Assembly (NCBI GenBank): GCA_002409325.1
Contig: DHUU01000020.1
Span: 200,895 to 264,894 of the forward strand
Length of the DNA: 64,000 nucleotides
Direction: 5' to 3'
DNA from: Bacteroidales bacterium UBA5226
GTDB lineage: Bacteria; Bacteroidota; Bacteroidia; Bacteroidales; UBA932
A model generated the notes under the pieces. The model did not search any database and was not told the origin of the DNA. It worked only from the letters and a program-made list of their open reading frames with translations. This document shows positions 42,805 through 52,800 of the stretch, piece by piece. Within the stretch, counting starts at the first letter, position 1. Every line of letters begins with the position of its first letter. The position numbers were made by a program, and so were the translations under genes.

Positions 42805-43113
42805 TTACGAAATGGTGTTGATCTGGATTTGTGTAAGGTGCTGACGGTGTCCGTTGCATTTCTGGGTTCCTTTTCTTCTTTTCTTTTTAAACACCAGAAC
42901 TTTAGCTCCTTTCAGATGTTTAAGCACAGTTGCATTGACTGCAGCTCCTTCAAGGTAAGGTTTCCCAACCAGAACCTTTCCGTCCTGATCCTTGAGCAAT
43001 ACCTTCTCAAAGTTAATACTTTCTCCTTCTTCTACCTCAAGCCGGTTCACGAAAACCTTCCAGCCTTCTTCAACCTTAAATTGTTGTCCGGCAATGTCTA
43101 CAATTGCGTACAT
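42805..43113 (-). CDS. rplU: 50S ribosomal protein L21
   Basis: A 102-residue ribosomal protein starting MYAIVDIAGQQFKVEEGWKV, then VLLKDQDGKVLVGKPYLEGAAV and the C-terminal KRRKGTQKCNGHRQHLTQIQI, all typical of L21. First gene of the rplU-rpmA operon. No obgE follows. Confidence 0.97.
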   Translation of the reverse strand: MYAIVDIAGQQFKVEEGWKVFVNRLEVEEGESINFEKVLLKDQDGKVLVGKPYLEGAAVNATVLKHLKGAKVLVFKKKRRKGTQKCNGHRQHLTQIQINTIS

Positions 43114-43253
43114 AATAAAAACTTCTTATAGTTTTAACCGCAAGCGGGTATTAACAAATACCTCTTATTCAATAGCTTAACGATTGTCAAATAATTATCG
43201 CTAAAAAACGGATTGCAAAGGTAAAAAAGTTTCCCGGAATACCAAAGAAAAAG

Positions 43254-43261
43254 TATCTTTG
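43254..43261 (+). promoter_or_regulatory. Promoter for the ATPase-sirtuin operon
   Basis: TATCTTTG (43254-43261), exact -7 match, with TTTC 20 nt upstream (43230-43233) as a near -33. ATG 43282 lies 20 nt downstream. Confidence 0.55.
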
Positions 43262-43281
43262 TTCGTTACAATCACTTTGTT

Positions 43282-44448
43282 ATGAATTCACCGTTTCAAT
43301 ACAACCGTCCCCTTCAGGCACCTGAAGTTCTGGGAAGGGCAGCCGGTGCAGACTGGCTGGCTTCCAATCTTTTAAGGGGACTGCATTCCGTTGTATGGGA
43401 TAAGCCCAAAACGGGAAAGAGCTCCTTTATAAACAAAGTGCTGGCGCAGATCCGTAAAAACGAGCAGGCTCCCCTGATCTGTCGTTTATCCTGTTTCAAC
43501 ATCCGGAGTGAACATTCCTTTTATGCCGCTCTGACAAACGCACTATTTGGCTGTGTGGCTAATACTTTGGGAGAATGGGAAAATTTGGCCGCCACCCTGT
43601 TACCGGCTAGCAAACCTGGAGTTCCGATACCCAACCACCGGGAAAATGAATTTTCGCTGGTTTTTTCTAACGATCTGCCCGCAGAAGCCTATAGCGAACT
43701 GGCTCGCTTTCCACAGGCTTTTTCAATGCACCTGAATAGACCCGTTATCATGGTTTTAGAGTCTTTTCAGACTCTGGCAGAATTTTCAGGAACCTCGGCC
43801 CGTTCCCTGTTACAGAAAATGGCTGAACTGTGGAAAGGTATGAAGAATGTAACATGGCTGATATGCGGATCTGGCAGCACTACTTCTGCCGGTTACTCTG
43901 TTTTCAGGAAACTCTTTGATGATCGCAGACCCTTTTACCGTTTTGCTGAACACATACCCCTGGATCCCATAGAAGAAAAGGAATTCACAGATTACATCAT
44001 CCGAAGCTTTGCCAAAGCAGGCAGGGTAATATCCAGGGATTTCGCAGGGATGATTTACCAAAAAATGGAAGGTCATCCTTATTATGTTCAATATCTGGCC
44101 GACATTTGTTTTTCCAACACAAAGGGATACATGAACGACTCCATGTATCAGAGTGGTTTGGAAGAGTTGCTCGACATTTTCCAACAACCTTTCGAATGTA
44201 TATGCCAGGAACTGACAACTCCGCAGATTTATTTCCTCCGTGCCGTAAGCCAGGGAGTAGAACAATTCTGTTCAATAGAAGTGATGGATAAATATCTGCT
44301 GAAATCTTCGGGCAATGTTTCCCGGATACGGGATGCCCTGGAAAGAAAAGGTATTATTGAAACAGTCCGTAAAAAACCACATTTCATTGATCCTTTGTTC
44401 AAGTTTTGGTTTGAAGAACGATTCTGCAAAACATACTGGCTGACGTGA
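43282..44448 (+). CDS. P-loop ATPase of the archaeal-ATPase/STAND-like type
   Basis: A 388-residue protein with an AAA-type ATPase domain (about 15-270) and a C-terminal winged-helix region (about 300-385: ELTTPQIYFLRAVSQG, RDALERKGIIETV, FIDPLFKFWFEERF). The Walker A is DKPKTGKSS, missing the usual leading Gly, and the Walker B is IMVLESF in place of the usual IDEF, so ATP turnover may be weak or lost. The layout matches archaeal-ATPase/STAND-like proteins. It overlaps the sirtuin gene by 4 bp (GTGA). Confidence 0.7.
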   Translation: MNSPFQYNRPLQAPEVLGRAAGADWLASNLLRGLHSVVWDKPKTGKSSFINKVLAQIRKNEQAPLICRLSCFNIRSEHSFYAALTNALFGCVANTLGEWENLAATLLPASKPGVPIPNHRENEFSLVFSNDLPAEAYSELARFPQAFSMHLNRPVIMVLESFQTLAEFSGTSARSLLQKMAELWKGMKNVTWLICGSGSTTSAGYSVFRKLFDDRRPFYRFAEHIPLDPIEEKEFTDYIIRSFAKAGRVISRDFAGMIYQKMEGHPYYVQYLADICFSNTKGYMNDSMYQSGLEELLDIFQQPFECICQELTTPQIYFLRAVSQGVEQFCSIEVMDKYLLKSSGNVSRIRDALERKGIIETVRKKPHFIDPLFKFWFEERFCKTYWLT

Positions 44449-45134
44449 AAAAAGTTGTAGTATTGACCGGGGCCGGAATGAGTGCTCAAAGCGGCATCAG
44501 CACCTTTCGCGACAGCGGAGGACTCTGGGAAAACTATCCTGTCCAGGAAGTAGCCTCTATAGAAGGATGGTACAGGAATCCAAAAATAATGCTTTCTTTT
44601 TATAATGAACGCAGGGCCGCCCTGCAAGAGGTGCACCCCAACAAGGGTCATGAGATCCTGGCCGGACTGGAAAAACATTTTGATGTTTCTATTGTAACCC
44701 AGAATGTTGACGATTTGCACGAACGGGCGGGCAGCAGTAAAATCCTGCACCTGCATGGAGAATTGACAAAAGCAAGAAGTTCCGATAATCCTGACCTGAT
44801 CATTGACATTGGTTATGCTCCCATAGCCTGGGGTGATAAAGCCCCGGACAGCACACAGCTCCGTCCGCATGTAGTATGGTTTGGGGAAGCCGTTCCCCAA
44901 ATGGAGCTTGCTATGCAATGGACCCGCCAGGCAGATATCATGGTGGTTATAGGCACTTCACTGGCCGTATATCCTGCTGCAGGACTTATTGATTTTGCGC
45001 ATAATGAAATCCCTTTATTCCTTGTGGATCCGAAACCGGCCCCTGTAAGGAGAAAAAATCTACATATCATTGCCCAAAAAGCCGTAGAAGGCCTGAAACA
45101 ACTGGAAACGATTCTGCTTGATAATTATTTATGA
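44445..45134 (+). CDS. Sir2 family NAD-dependent protein deacylase, zinc-less
   Basis: A 229-residue sirtuin with the NAD-binding motifs VVLTGAGMSAQSGISTFRDSGGLW, TQNVDDLHERAG, catalytic His in LHLHGEL, and VVIGTSLAVYPAAGL. The four zinc-binding Cys are absent: the segment between LHGEL and VVWFGE has none. That is known in a subset of bacterial CobB-like sirtuins. Start GTG 44445 is coupled to the ATPase stop, and the stop overlaps the next ATG by 4 bp. Confidence 0.92.
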   Translation: MKKVVVLTGAGMSAQSGISTFRDSGGLWENYPVQEVASIEGWYRNPKIMLSFYNERRAALQEVHPNKGHEILAGLEKHFDVSIVTQNVDDLHERAGSSKILHLHGELTKARSSDNPDLIIDIGYAPIAWGDKAPDSTQLRPHVVWFGEAVPQMELAMQWTRQADIMVVIGTSLAVYPAAGLIDFAHNEIPLFLVDPKPAPVRRKNLHIIAQKAVEGLKQLETILLDNYL

Positions 45135-47941
45135 AATCCGAGAATCCCTTTTCCGGTATACTACCACCGGATCGCATTAAAACAGACTACCTGCATCGTT
45201 TGGCCTGGGGGACCGATGCCAGTTTTTACCGGAAAATTCCCCGCCTGGTTTTGTTCCCTGACACGGAAGAAGAAGTGTCCAAGATCATGGACATTTGTGA
45301 CAAAAAACAAATTGCAGTGACTTTCCGTGCGGCCGGGACCAGTCTCTCGGGTCAGAGCCTTTCCGATAGTGTCCTGCTGGTGGCTGCCACACGATGGGAT
45401 AAATACCAGGTACACGATAGTGGGGAAACCATATCGCTTCAGCCTGGTATCATTGGAGACCGCGTCAATGAAATCCTCAAACCTTATGGAAGGAAATTCT
45501 CCCCCGATCCGGCATCGCTTTCTTCTGCCATGGTGGGTGGAATCATTGCCAATAACGCCTCGGGGATGAATTGCGGAACGCATGCAAACAGTCACAGGAT
45601 TGTCCGCTCCATGCGCCTGGTGTTGGCAGACGGGACAGTACTGGATACGGGAGATGAAGCATCCCGGGATTCTTTCTGCCGCACCCACTCCCGGTTCCTC
45701 ACCGAATTGATACAGATCCGCGAAAAGGTAATGAGCAATCCATCCCTGGAGAAGCATATCCGTTACAAGTACAGTATAAAGAACGTAACGGGACTGAACC
45801 TGCTTCCCCTGGTGGAATTTGAAGATCCCTTTGAGCTGATAACGCACCTTATTACCGGATCGGAAGGTACGCTGGCTTTCTTTTCCCGGGTTACGGTCAG
45901 CACCGAGCCGCTCTGGCCGCTGCGTGCCAGTTCCATGACTTTTTTTACAACCACGGAAGAGGCCTGCCGGGCCGTTCAGGCCCTGAAAAAACTTCCCGTC
46001 ATAGGCACGGAACTTCTGGATAGAAAAGCCCTCCATTCTGTAGAAGGACGCAAGGGAATCCCTGATTATATAAAAGATTTCCCGGACGGCGCCACCGCAC
46101 TCCTGATAGAAACTGCAGCTAATGAAAAAAAGGAACTTGAGGATAACATCCTAACCATAACCCACGGCCTGGAACATTTTAAAAAATTGCTTCCTGTAAC
46201 ATTTACCGATAAGGAAAGCGAATATTCAGTTTTATGGAATATACGTGCCGGTATCTTCCCTTCCATCGGAGGCATGAGGCCGCCGGGATCCACCTGTCTG
46301 ATAGAAGACGTGGCCTTCCACCTGGAAGATATACCCCGGGCTGTTGCCGAACTGCAGGAAATCCTTGCCAGGCATCAATACCACGATAGTGCCATATACG
46401 GACATGCCCTGGAAGGCAACTTCCATTTCATCCTTAACCAATCTTTTGACACACCTCAGGAAGTGGCACGATATCAGGCCCTGATGCAAGAAGTTATCAC
46501 CATGGTTACCGATAAGTACCATGGATCGCTCAAGGCAGAACATGGTACAGGAAGGAACATGGCTCCCTTTGTGGAAAAAGAATGGGGCAAAGAAGCTTTC
46601 TCTGTCATGAAGCGTATCAAAGAGATTTTTGATCCAAAGAATATACTTAATCCGGGGGTGATCTTTAATGATGACCCGCTATGCCATATCAAAGATTTCA
46701 AGCCCCTGCCGGTTGTGCATCCAGTAGTTGACAAATGCATTGAATGCGGTTTTTGTGAGGTCAATTGCCTGACCTGGGGCAACACACTCAGTTCCAGACA
46801 AAGGATCATTGTACAACGGGAGATCCGACGTCTGAAAGAAACCGGAGAGAATCCTAAATTGCTGAAACAGCTGGACAAAGATTATTTTTATCCCGGACGG
46901 GCTACCTGCGCTGGGGACGGACTCTGCGCCACCTCCTGCCCCATGGAAATCAATACGGGAGCATTTACGCATTACCTGCGCGAGGAGGCACACCCTCCGG
47001 GTTCACGGGACGAAGTGCTTGGCAGGCTGTCTGCTAACCATTTCCAAGGGCTGAAGGATTTAATGAGGATCGTGCTCCGCCTGGCCCGTACAGCGCATAT
47101 CGTGCTGGGAACCCCACTTATGAGCTGGATTTGCAAAGTGGCCAATAAGATGGGATTTCCACTCTGGACTCCGGCTATGCCCGGAGCCCACCGTTTGAAT
47201 CAGCAAAAACCTTTAAGCCTGGCAGATACCGTTGTTTACTTCCCTTCCTGTATCAACCAGAGCATGGGAGTTGCCCGTGGTGCACCCGACAACACCCCCC
47301 TGACCGATAAAATGGTTAACCTGCTTCATAAGGCCGGATACCGTGTTGTTTTTCCGGATCACATGGACAAGCTTTGCTGCGGCACCATATGGGAAAGTAA
47401 GGGTATGCCCCACATAGCCGATGAAAAAACGGCTGAATTGAACGGAGCCCTTTGGGTCGCCAGCCAGGCAGGAAAATACCCCGTTCTTTGTGACCAGAGT
47501 CCCTGTCTGTACCGGATGCGGGAAAAGATCAAAAATATGGATCTGTATGAACCGGTGGAATTTATTGAGAAGTTTCTTGTCCCGAGGCTGGATTTTCATC
47601 CCACCAATGAACCGGTAGCACTGCACATCACCTGCACCACACAGAAGATGCACCTTGAAAATGAAATGCGCCGCCTGGCCCAAAGGTGTTCCACGCAGGT
47701 TCTCATTCCTTCGGAAGTAGGATGCTGCGGCTTTGCCGGGGATAAAGGTTTTACCCGGCCCGAGATTAATGCTTATGCCCTGAGGAAGCTCAAACCACAA
47801 CTGGAAGCAGCCGGTATCCGCACCGGGTATTCCAACAGCCGCACCTGCGAAATTGGTCTGATGACCAACGGGGGCATTCCATATATGTCCCTTGTTTATC
47901 TTGTGGATTCCTGTACGACCCCCAAAAAAACGGTTAAATAA
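45131..47941 (+). CDS. FAD/Fe-S D-lactate dehydrogenase (Dld-II-like)
   Basis: A 936-residue flavoprotein oxidising a 2-hydroxy acid, most likely D-lactate, with electrons passed to quinone. An FAD-binding type 4 domain (about 35-215: AGTSLSGQSLSDSVLLV, GGIIANNASGMNCG) and FAD-oxidase C-terminal domain (to about 520: YGHALEGNFHF, EHGTGRNMAPFVE) are followed by two iron-sulfur motifs (CIECGFCEVNC, CAGDGLCATSCP) and two CCG-type domains (LCCGTIWESKG, GCCGFAGDKGF). Fusion of GlcD- and GlcF-type parts and the length fit Shewanella Dld-II. Confidence 0.88.
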   Translation: MKSENPFSGILPPDRIKTDYLHRLAWGTDASFYRKIPRLVLFPDTEEEVSKIMDICDKKQIAVTFRAAGTSLSGQSLSDSVLLVAATRWDKYQVHDSGETISLQPGIIGDRVNEILKPYGRKFSPDPASLSSAMVGGIIANNASGMNCGTHANSHRIVRSMRLVLADGTVLDTGDEASRDSFCRTHSRFLTELIQIREKVMSNPSLEKHIRYKYSIKNVTGLNLLPLVEFEDPFELITHLITGSEGTLAFFSRVTVSTEPLWPLRASSMTFFTTTEEACRAVQALKKLPVIGTELLDRKALHSVEGRKGIPDYIKDFPDGATALLIETAANEKKELEDNILTITHGLEHFKKLLPVTFTDKESEYSVLWNIRAGIFPSIGGMRPPGSTCLIEDVAFHLEDIPRAVAELQEILARHQYHDSAIYGHALEGNFHFILNQSFDTPQEVARYQALMQEVITMVTDKYHGSLKAEHGTGRNMAPFVEKEWGKEAFSVMKRIKEIFDPKNILNPGVIFNDDPLCHIKDFKPLPVVHPVVDKCIECGFCEVNCLTWGNTLSSRQRIIVQREIRRLKETGENPKLLKQLDKDYFYPGRATCAGDGLCATSCPMEINTGAFTHYLREEAHPPGSRDEVLGRLSANHFQGLKDLMRIVLRLARTAHIVLGTPLMSWICKVANKMGFPLWTPAMPGAHRLNQQKPLSLADTVVYFPSCINQSMGVARGAPDNTPLTDKMVNLLHKAGYRVVFPDHMDKLCCGTIWESKGMPHIADEKTAELNGALWVASQAGKYPVLCDQSPCLYRMREKIKNMDLYEPVEFIEKFLVPRLDFHPTNEPVALHITCTTQKMHLENEMRRLAQRCSTQVLIPSEVGCCGFAGDKGFTRPEINAYALRKLKPQLEAAGIRTGYSNSRTCEIGLMTNGGIPYMSLVYLVDSCTTPKKTVK

Positions 47942-47949
47942 TTAAATAA

Positions 47950-49830
47950 ATGAAATTCTGTACATTGATAATTCTGGCAGCCAGCTGCCTGATTTGCGGG
48001 TGCAATACAGACCCGGGGACTTGTTTTGCCTTGGTTGCCGACACACACATCAGCATCAACAATCCGGGCTACAGCACAGGATTGCAAAGCGTTATAAGAG
48101 ATATTAACTCCCAGGACAGTATTGACTTTGTAATCCTTGCCGGGGATATCACCGAATTCGGTTCGGACCAGGAAATTGCCATGGCTGCTGAGCTGCTGGA
48201 CCTATTGGAAAAGCCCTGGTATATTCTGTCCGGGAACCATGATTCAAAATGGTCCGAGAGCGGATGCAACACATTCCTTGAAATCCTGGGCCCCGAACAG
48301 TTTTCGTTTGTTCATAACGACATCGCCTACATCGGGACCAACTCGGGACCCAACATGCGCATGGCCCCTGCCATGGTTCCGCGCGAAAGCCTTGTCTGGC
48401 TGGACAGCGTGCTGAAGACCATTCCTCCAAAGATGCCTGTTGTCTATATCAACCATTACCCGTTGACTGAAGACATGAGCAATTACCGTAAGGTCATTGA
48501 ATTGCTCGCAACAAGGAACACCCAGCTGGCCCTTTGCGGACATTACCATAAAAACGAAGCCTTTACTACAGTGGGCATCCCCTCTGTCAAATGCCGTTCG
48601 GCCCTGTCTGGAGGAACTGAAGGGCCGGGATACAACCTGGTAAGCATTCAAAAAGGTAAGGTTACTTTCCGCGAACGTATTGCGCAGGAACAACCTGCCG
48701 GATCGTACACCCTTCCGGCCTGGCATACTGTATCCTTAACAAAAAAACGTTCCCGCTTAGCAGACAGCCTGGCTGTGACTGCCCAAGAGGAAGCGGTGCC
48801 GTCAAATCCGTATGTGGAGGTTGTATGGAGTTTGCAGGATGAGAGCGATATAGGTTCGGCTGCCGTGGCAGATACACTTTCCGGTATCGTTGTTTTTGCA
48901 AACACCAAAGGGACTGTCAAGGCAGTAGCTCTTGAAGACGGTAAAGCACTCTGGAGCACCTCCACAAATGGCAAGATCTTTTCCACCCCTGCCATCTCCA
49001 GGGACCGTGTATTCATAGGATCGACCGACAAAAATGTGTATTGCCTGGATCTGCACAGTGGCCAAATCATCTGGACCCGTCCCACCGGTAAATCTATAGT
49101 TGCTTCCCCTTCGGTGGTGGAAGGCACCGTGTTCATTGGCGGCTCCGATGGCACTTTCCGCGCCCTGGATGCAGAAAACGGTATGCTCCTCTGGGAATAC
49201 CCGCATATCAGCGGCTTTATGGAATCCAAACCTTATGCCGATTCTTCACAGGTTGTTGCCGGTTCCTGGGGCAATGAACTCTACTCGTTCCATCCCGGGA
49301 CCGGGAAGGTCCAGTGGATTTGGGAAAACAAGCAACGGGGACGTTCGTACTCTCCTGCAGCCACCTGGCCCGTGAAAGCGCACGGGAAAATATTCATCAC
49401 CACACCTGAAAGAAAATGCTACGCCATAGATGCGCTTACGGGAAAAACTGTCTGGGAAGCCGGGGGTGGCCGGGAAAGCATAGGGCTTTCGGAGGATGGA
49501 CAGCAGGTCTACGTCAAGACTATGTTTGATTCCCTGTATGCCTTCCTTACGGCCCCGCAGAAGGCCGAATCTATATGGCGGGTTGCCGGAGGTTTCGGCT
49601 ACGAGATTGGGCCGTCACCCATAACGGAACAGGACGATCTGGTCTTTGTTCCCCTTGCCACCGGGTCATTATATGCCTACAACCGTCATGATGGTTCAGA
49701 AGCGTGGCATATTCGTCTCTCGGACGGGCTGATTAATCACGCACAACCTGTAGCCCCTTCCCGGCTGGTTGTTTCTACCATGGATGGCAGGGTGTTGCTT
49801 ATTTCATACAAAATTGACGGGCCTCAGTAA
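47950..49830 (+). CDS. Lipoprotein: metallophosphoesterase plus PQQ-type beta-propeller
   Basis: A 626-residue lipoprotein (LICGC lipobox). Residues about 25-250 form a calcineurin-type phosphoesterase with the metal ligands in LVADTHI, LAGDITEFG, LSGNHDSKW, INHYPL and LCGHYHKNE. Residues about 290-620 form a PQQ-like propeller of repeats such as GIVVFANTKGTVKAVALEDGKALW and VFIGSTDKNVYCLDLHSGQIIW. The propeller probably binds a partner or glycan. It is the last of the four-gene set (8-bp gap). Its 3' end overlaps purL convergently by 32 bp. Confidence 0.87.
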   Translation: MKFCTLIILAASCLICGCNTDPGTCFALVADTHISINNPGYSTGLQSVIRDINSQDSIDFVILAGDITEFGSDQEIAMAAELLDLLEKPWYILSGNHDSKWSESGCNTFLEILGPEQFSFVHNDIAYIGTNSGPNMRMAPAMVPRESLVWLDSVLKTIPPKMPVVYINHYPLTEDMSNYRKVIELLATRNTQLALCGHYHKNEAFTTVGIPSVKCRSALSGGTEGPGYNLVSIQKGKVTFRERIAQEQPAGSYTLPAWHTVSLTKKRSRLADSLAVTAQEEAVPSNPYVEVVWSLQDESDIGSAAVADTLSGIVVFANTKGTVKAVALEDGKALWSTSTNGKIFSTPAISRDRVFIGSTDKNVYCLDLHSGQIIWTRPTGKSIVASPSVVEGTVFIGGSDGTFRALDAENGMLLWEYPHISGFMESKPYADSSQVVAGSWGNELYSFHPGTGKVQWIWENKQRGRSYSPAATWPVKAHGKIFITTPERKCYAIDALTGKTVWEAGGGRESIGLSEDGQQVYVKTMFDSLYAFLTAPQKAESIWRVAGGFGYEIGPSPITEQDDLVFVPLATGSLYAYNRHDGSEAWHIRLSDGLINHAQPVAPSRLVVSTMDGRVLLISYKIDGPQ

Positions 49831-52800
49831 ACATCAGGAGCCATGGGGAAACAGCGTCAGAAGCCCTGTTGGCAGGATAGTACGCCCAGTTCCACGGATA
49901 AATACAGCGTTCCGGATGCGGCATCATGGCAAGGTGTCGTCCACAGGCACTGGTAACAGCTGCCACTGCCCCGGGCGATCCGTTGGGATTGGCCGGGTAC
50001 ATATCGTAAGAATACCTTGCCGCTACCGCGTAATTCTCTGTATCCGGCTGGATTGAGAATTTACCTTTACCGTGGGCAATCCATATGCCCAGCCGGCTTC
50101 CCTGCAAGGATTTCAGAAATACTGAGTTGCTTTTTTCAATGGTGATATTTACAAAGTTACATTCAAATTTCCCGGATTCGTTGGGCTGTATTTTGGGGGA
50201 CTTTTCCCGGGCAGCCGGGGTGATCAGGCCCAGTTCAGCCATTAGCTGACAACCGTTGCAAACCCCCAGGCTGAGTGTATCCTTTCGTGCATAATAACGG
50301 TCAAGGGTTTCTTTGGCCTTGGGATTGTATAAAAACGCCCCAGCCCATCCCTTGGCAGAACCCAGGGTATCTGCATTGGAAAATCCACCCACAAAGACTA
50401 TCAGGCGTATGTCATCCAGCGTTTCCCGTCCACTGATCAGGTCCGTGGTATGGACATCGCGAACGTCAAACCCGGCCAGGTAGAGCATCCAGGCCATTTC
50501 CCTGTCGCATTGAGATCCTTTTTCCCTGATTATGGCAGCTTTTGGCAAAGGAATATTTCCGGAGGACCGGCAGGGTGCTTCCACGGTTCCGTCAAACCAT
50601 GATGGAAATTCAAATTTCAACGGTGTCCTGGCGTAATTTTCAAACCGTTCCCTGGCCTTGACCGGACCGCACTGACGCTTATCCATCAGGTAAGAGGTGT
50701 GGAACCAAAGGTCCCTGAGCCGATCAATATCAAATGAAAGGGTTTCATCTGCCATGATCATCCTTTCCTCACAGGGGGTTCCCAGCAACCTGGTTTTCAC
50801 ATCATTTTGCAGCAAAAGGCCGAGGGCCTGGTGGATCCTGTCGGCGCGCACCTGCAGGACAACTCCGGGATACTCGGCAAAAAGAGCCGCCGTCCTGTCG
50901 GCTCCGGCAATTTCTTCCAGCACATGCTCCCTGAGGCGGATGCCTCCGCCTGTATTGGCAAAGCACATCTCCAACAGACAGGTTAGCAACCCGCCGGCCG
51001 AAATGTCGTGGCCGGCAAGCACCACTTCCTGTACTATCAGCTCCCGCACTGTTTCAAATCCCCTCTTAAAGGTTTCCCCATCTTCCACATCGGGACAAGA
51101 GGCACCAATCTTTCCCAGACACTGGGCTAGCGCCGAGCCACCCAGGTGGCAAACGCGTTCTTTCCTGCCCGAAAAATCCACATAAAGCAGGACCGAGGGG
51201 GTCATGCAGTCCATCACAGGCTGCACCTTACGGCGAACATCACTCACAGGGGCCACCGCAGATATGATGACCGTCCCGGGAGACAGCACTTTGCTTCCGT
51301 CTGGATACTTCTGAGTCATGGAAAGAGAATCCTTCCCTGTTGGAATGTTAATCCCCAGTTGACAGGCAAAATCACTGGCGGCCCTCACTGCACGGTACAG
51401 GCGGGCGTCTTCGCCCTTGTTCCGGCAGGGCCACATCCAGTTGGCACTCAGGGAAACATCGCGTAATCCGTCATCCGGGGCAACAAATACCAGGTTGGTA
51501 AGGGCCTCGGCAATGGATAAACGGCTGCCTGCTTCAGGGTCAATAAGTCCGGCAACGGGTGCGTGTCCCAGAGAAGTGGCAATGCCGGAAAAACCTTTTT
51601 GGGAAGGCACAAAGCCAATGGCTGTGAGCCCGTAGTCATTCAGGGGTAACTGCAATTCTCCGGCACACTGCTGGCCGGCAACCCATCCTGTGACCGAGCG
51701 GTCCACTTTGTTGGTAAGCCAGTCTTTACAGGCAACCGATTCAAGTTGCATCACTTGTTGGGCATAATCGGTAAGTGAAGCATTGTCCTGTCCATAGGCA
51801 AGCGGTTTAAACACCACGTTACACGTCTGATCCTCCATGACCGTGCGCGGAACAGAACCGAACAGATCTTTGATCTCCAGGTCTATGGGTTTTTCTCCTG
51901 TCCCGGAGTTCTCAAAAGTGAAGCGTCCGTCCCCGGTAATCTCTCCAATAACATACATGGGAGCTCTTTCCCTTTCTGCTGTTTTCCGGAGCAAGTCCAC
52001 ATCCTGCGGGTGCATTAACAGGCCCATGCGTTCTTGTGACTCATTCCCAATTATTTCCTTAGCACTCAGGGTGGGATCCCCCAGTGGCAGCTTCTGCATA
52101 TCTATCTTGCCGCCTTCATTTTCCACCAACTCGGCAAGGCAGTTCAGGTGGCCGCCTGCTCCATGGTCATGAATGGAAACAATGGGATTTACGGTCTTTT
52201 CGGCCAGAGAACGTATGGTGTTGTATACGCGTTTCTGCATCTCGGGGTTGGACCGCTGCACAGCGTTCAGTTCTATTGCATTACCGAACTCCCCGGTAGC
52301 TACCGACGAAACAGCCCCGCCTCCCATGCCTATTCTGTAATTGTCTCCGCCCAGGAGCACGATTTTATCTCCCTTGCAGGGTTTTTCCTTTTGGGCATCT
52401 TCCAGGCGGGCAAAACCCACACCGCCAGCCTGCATGATAACCTTGTCGTACCCGTACCGGTGACCGTTTTCCACCTGTTCAAAGCACAGCAGTGAACCGC
52501 AGATCAGGGGCTGTCCGAACTTGTTCCCGTAATCACTGGCCCCGTTGGAGGCTTTTGTCAGGATGTCTTCCGGGGCATGGTACATCCAGGGGCGGCCCTG
52601 AGACCTTTCAGGCCCCCCTTCAAGTCTTGGCATTGAAGTCATGTAAACCGCCGTACCGGCTATGGGGAAAGAGGCTTTCCCACCGGCCATCCGGTCCCGG
52701 ATTTCCCCCCCACTGCCGGTAGCTGCCCCGTTGAAAGGCTCAACCGTAGTGGGAAAATTATGGGTTTCGGCCTTAAGGCTGATCACCGTATCGTAAGGGA

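Noticed and set aside
43282..45134. Reading the ATPase-sirtuin pair as a confirmed defence system
   Set aside because: The sirtuin has deacylase features and the adjacent genes are metabolic; only gene coupling supports defence, so it is kept as a finding and not called as one.
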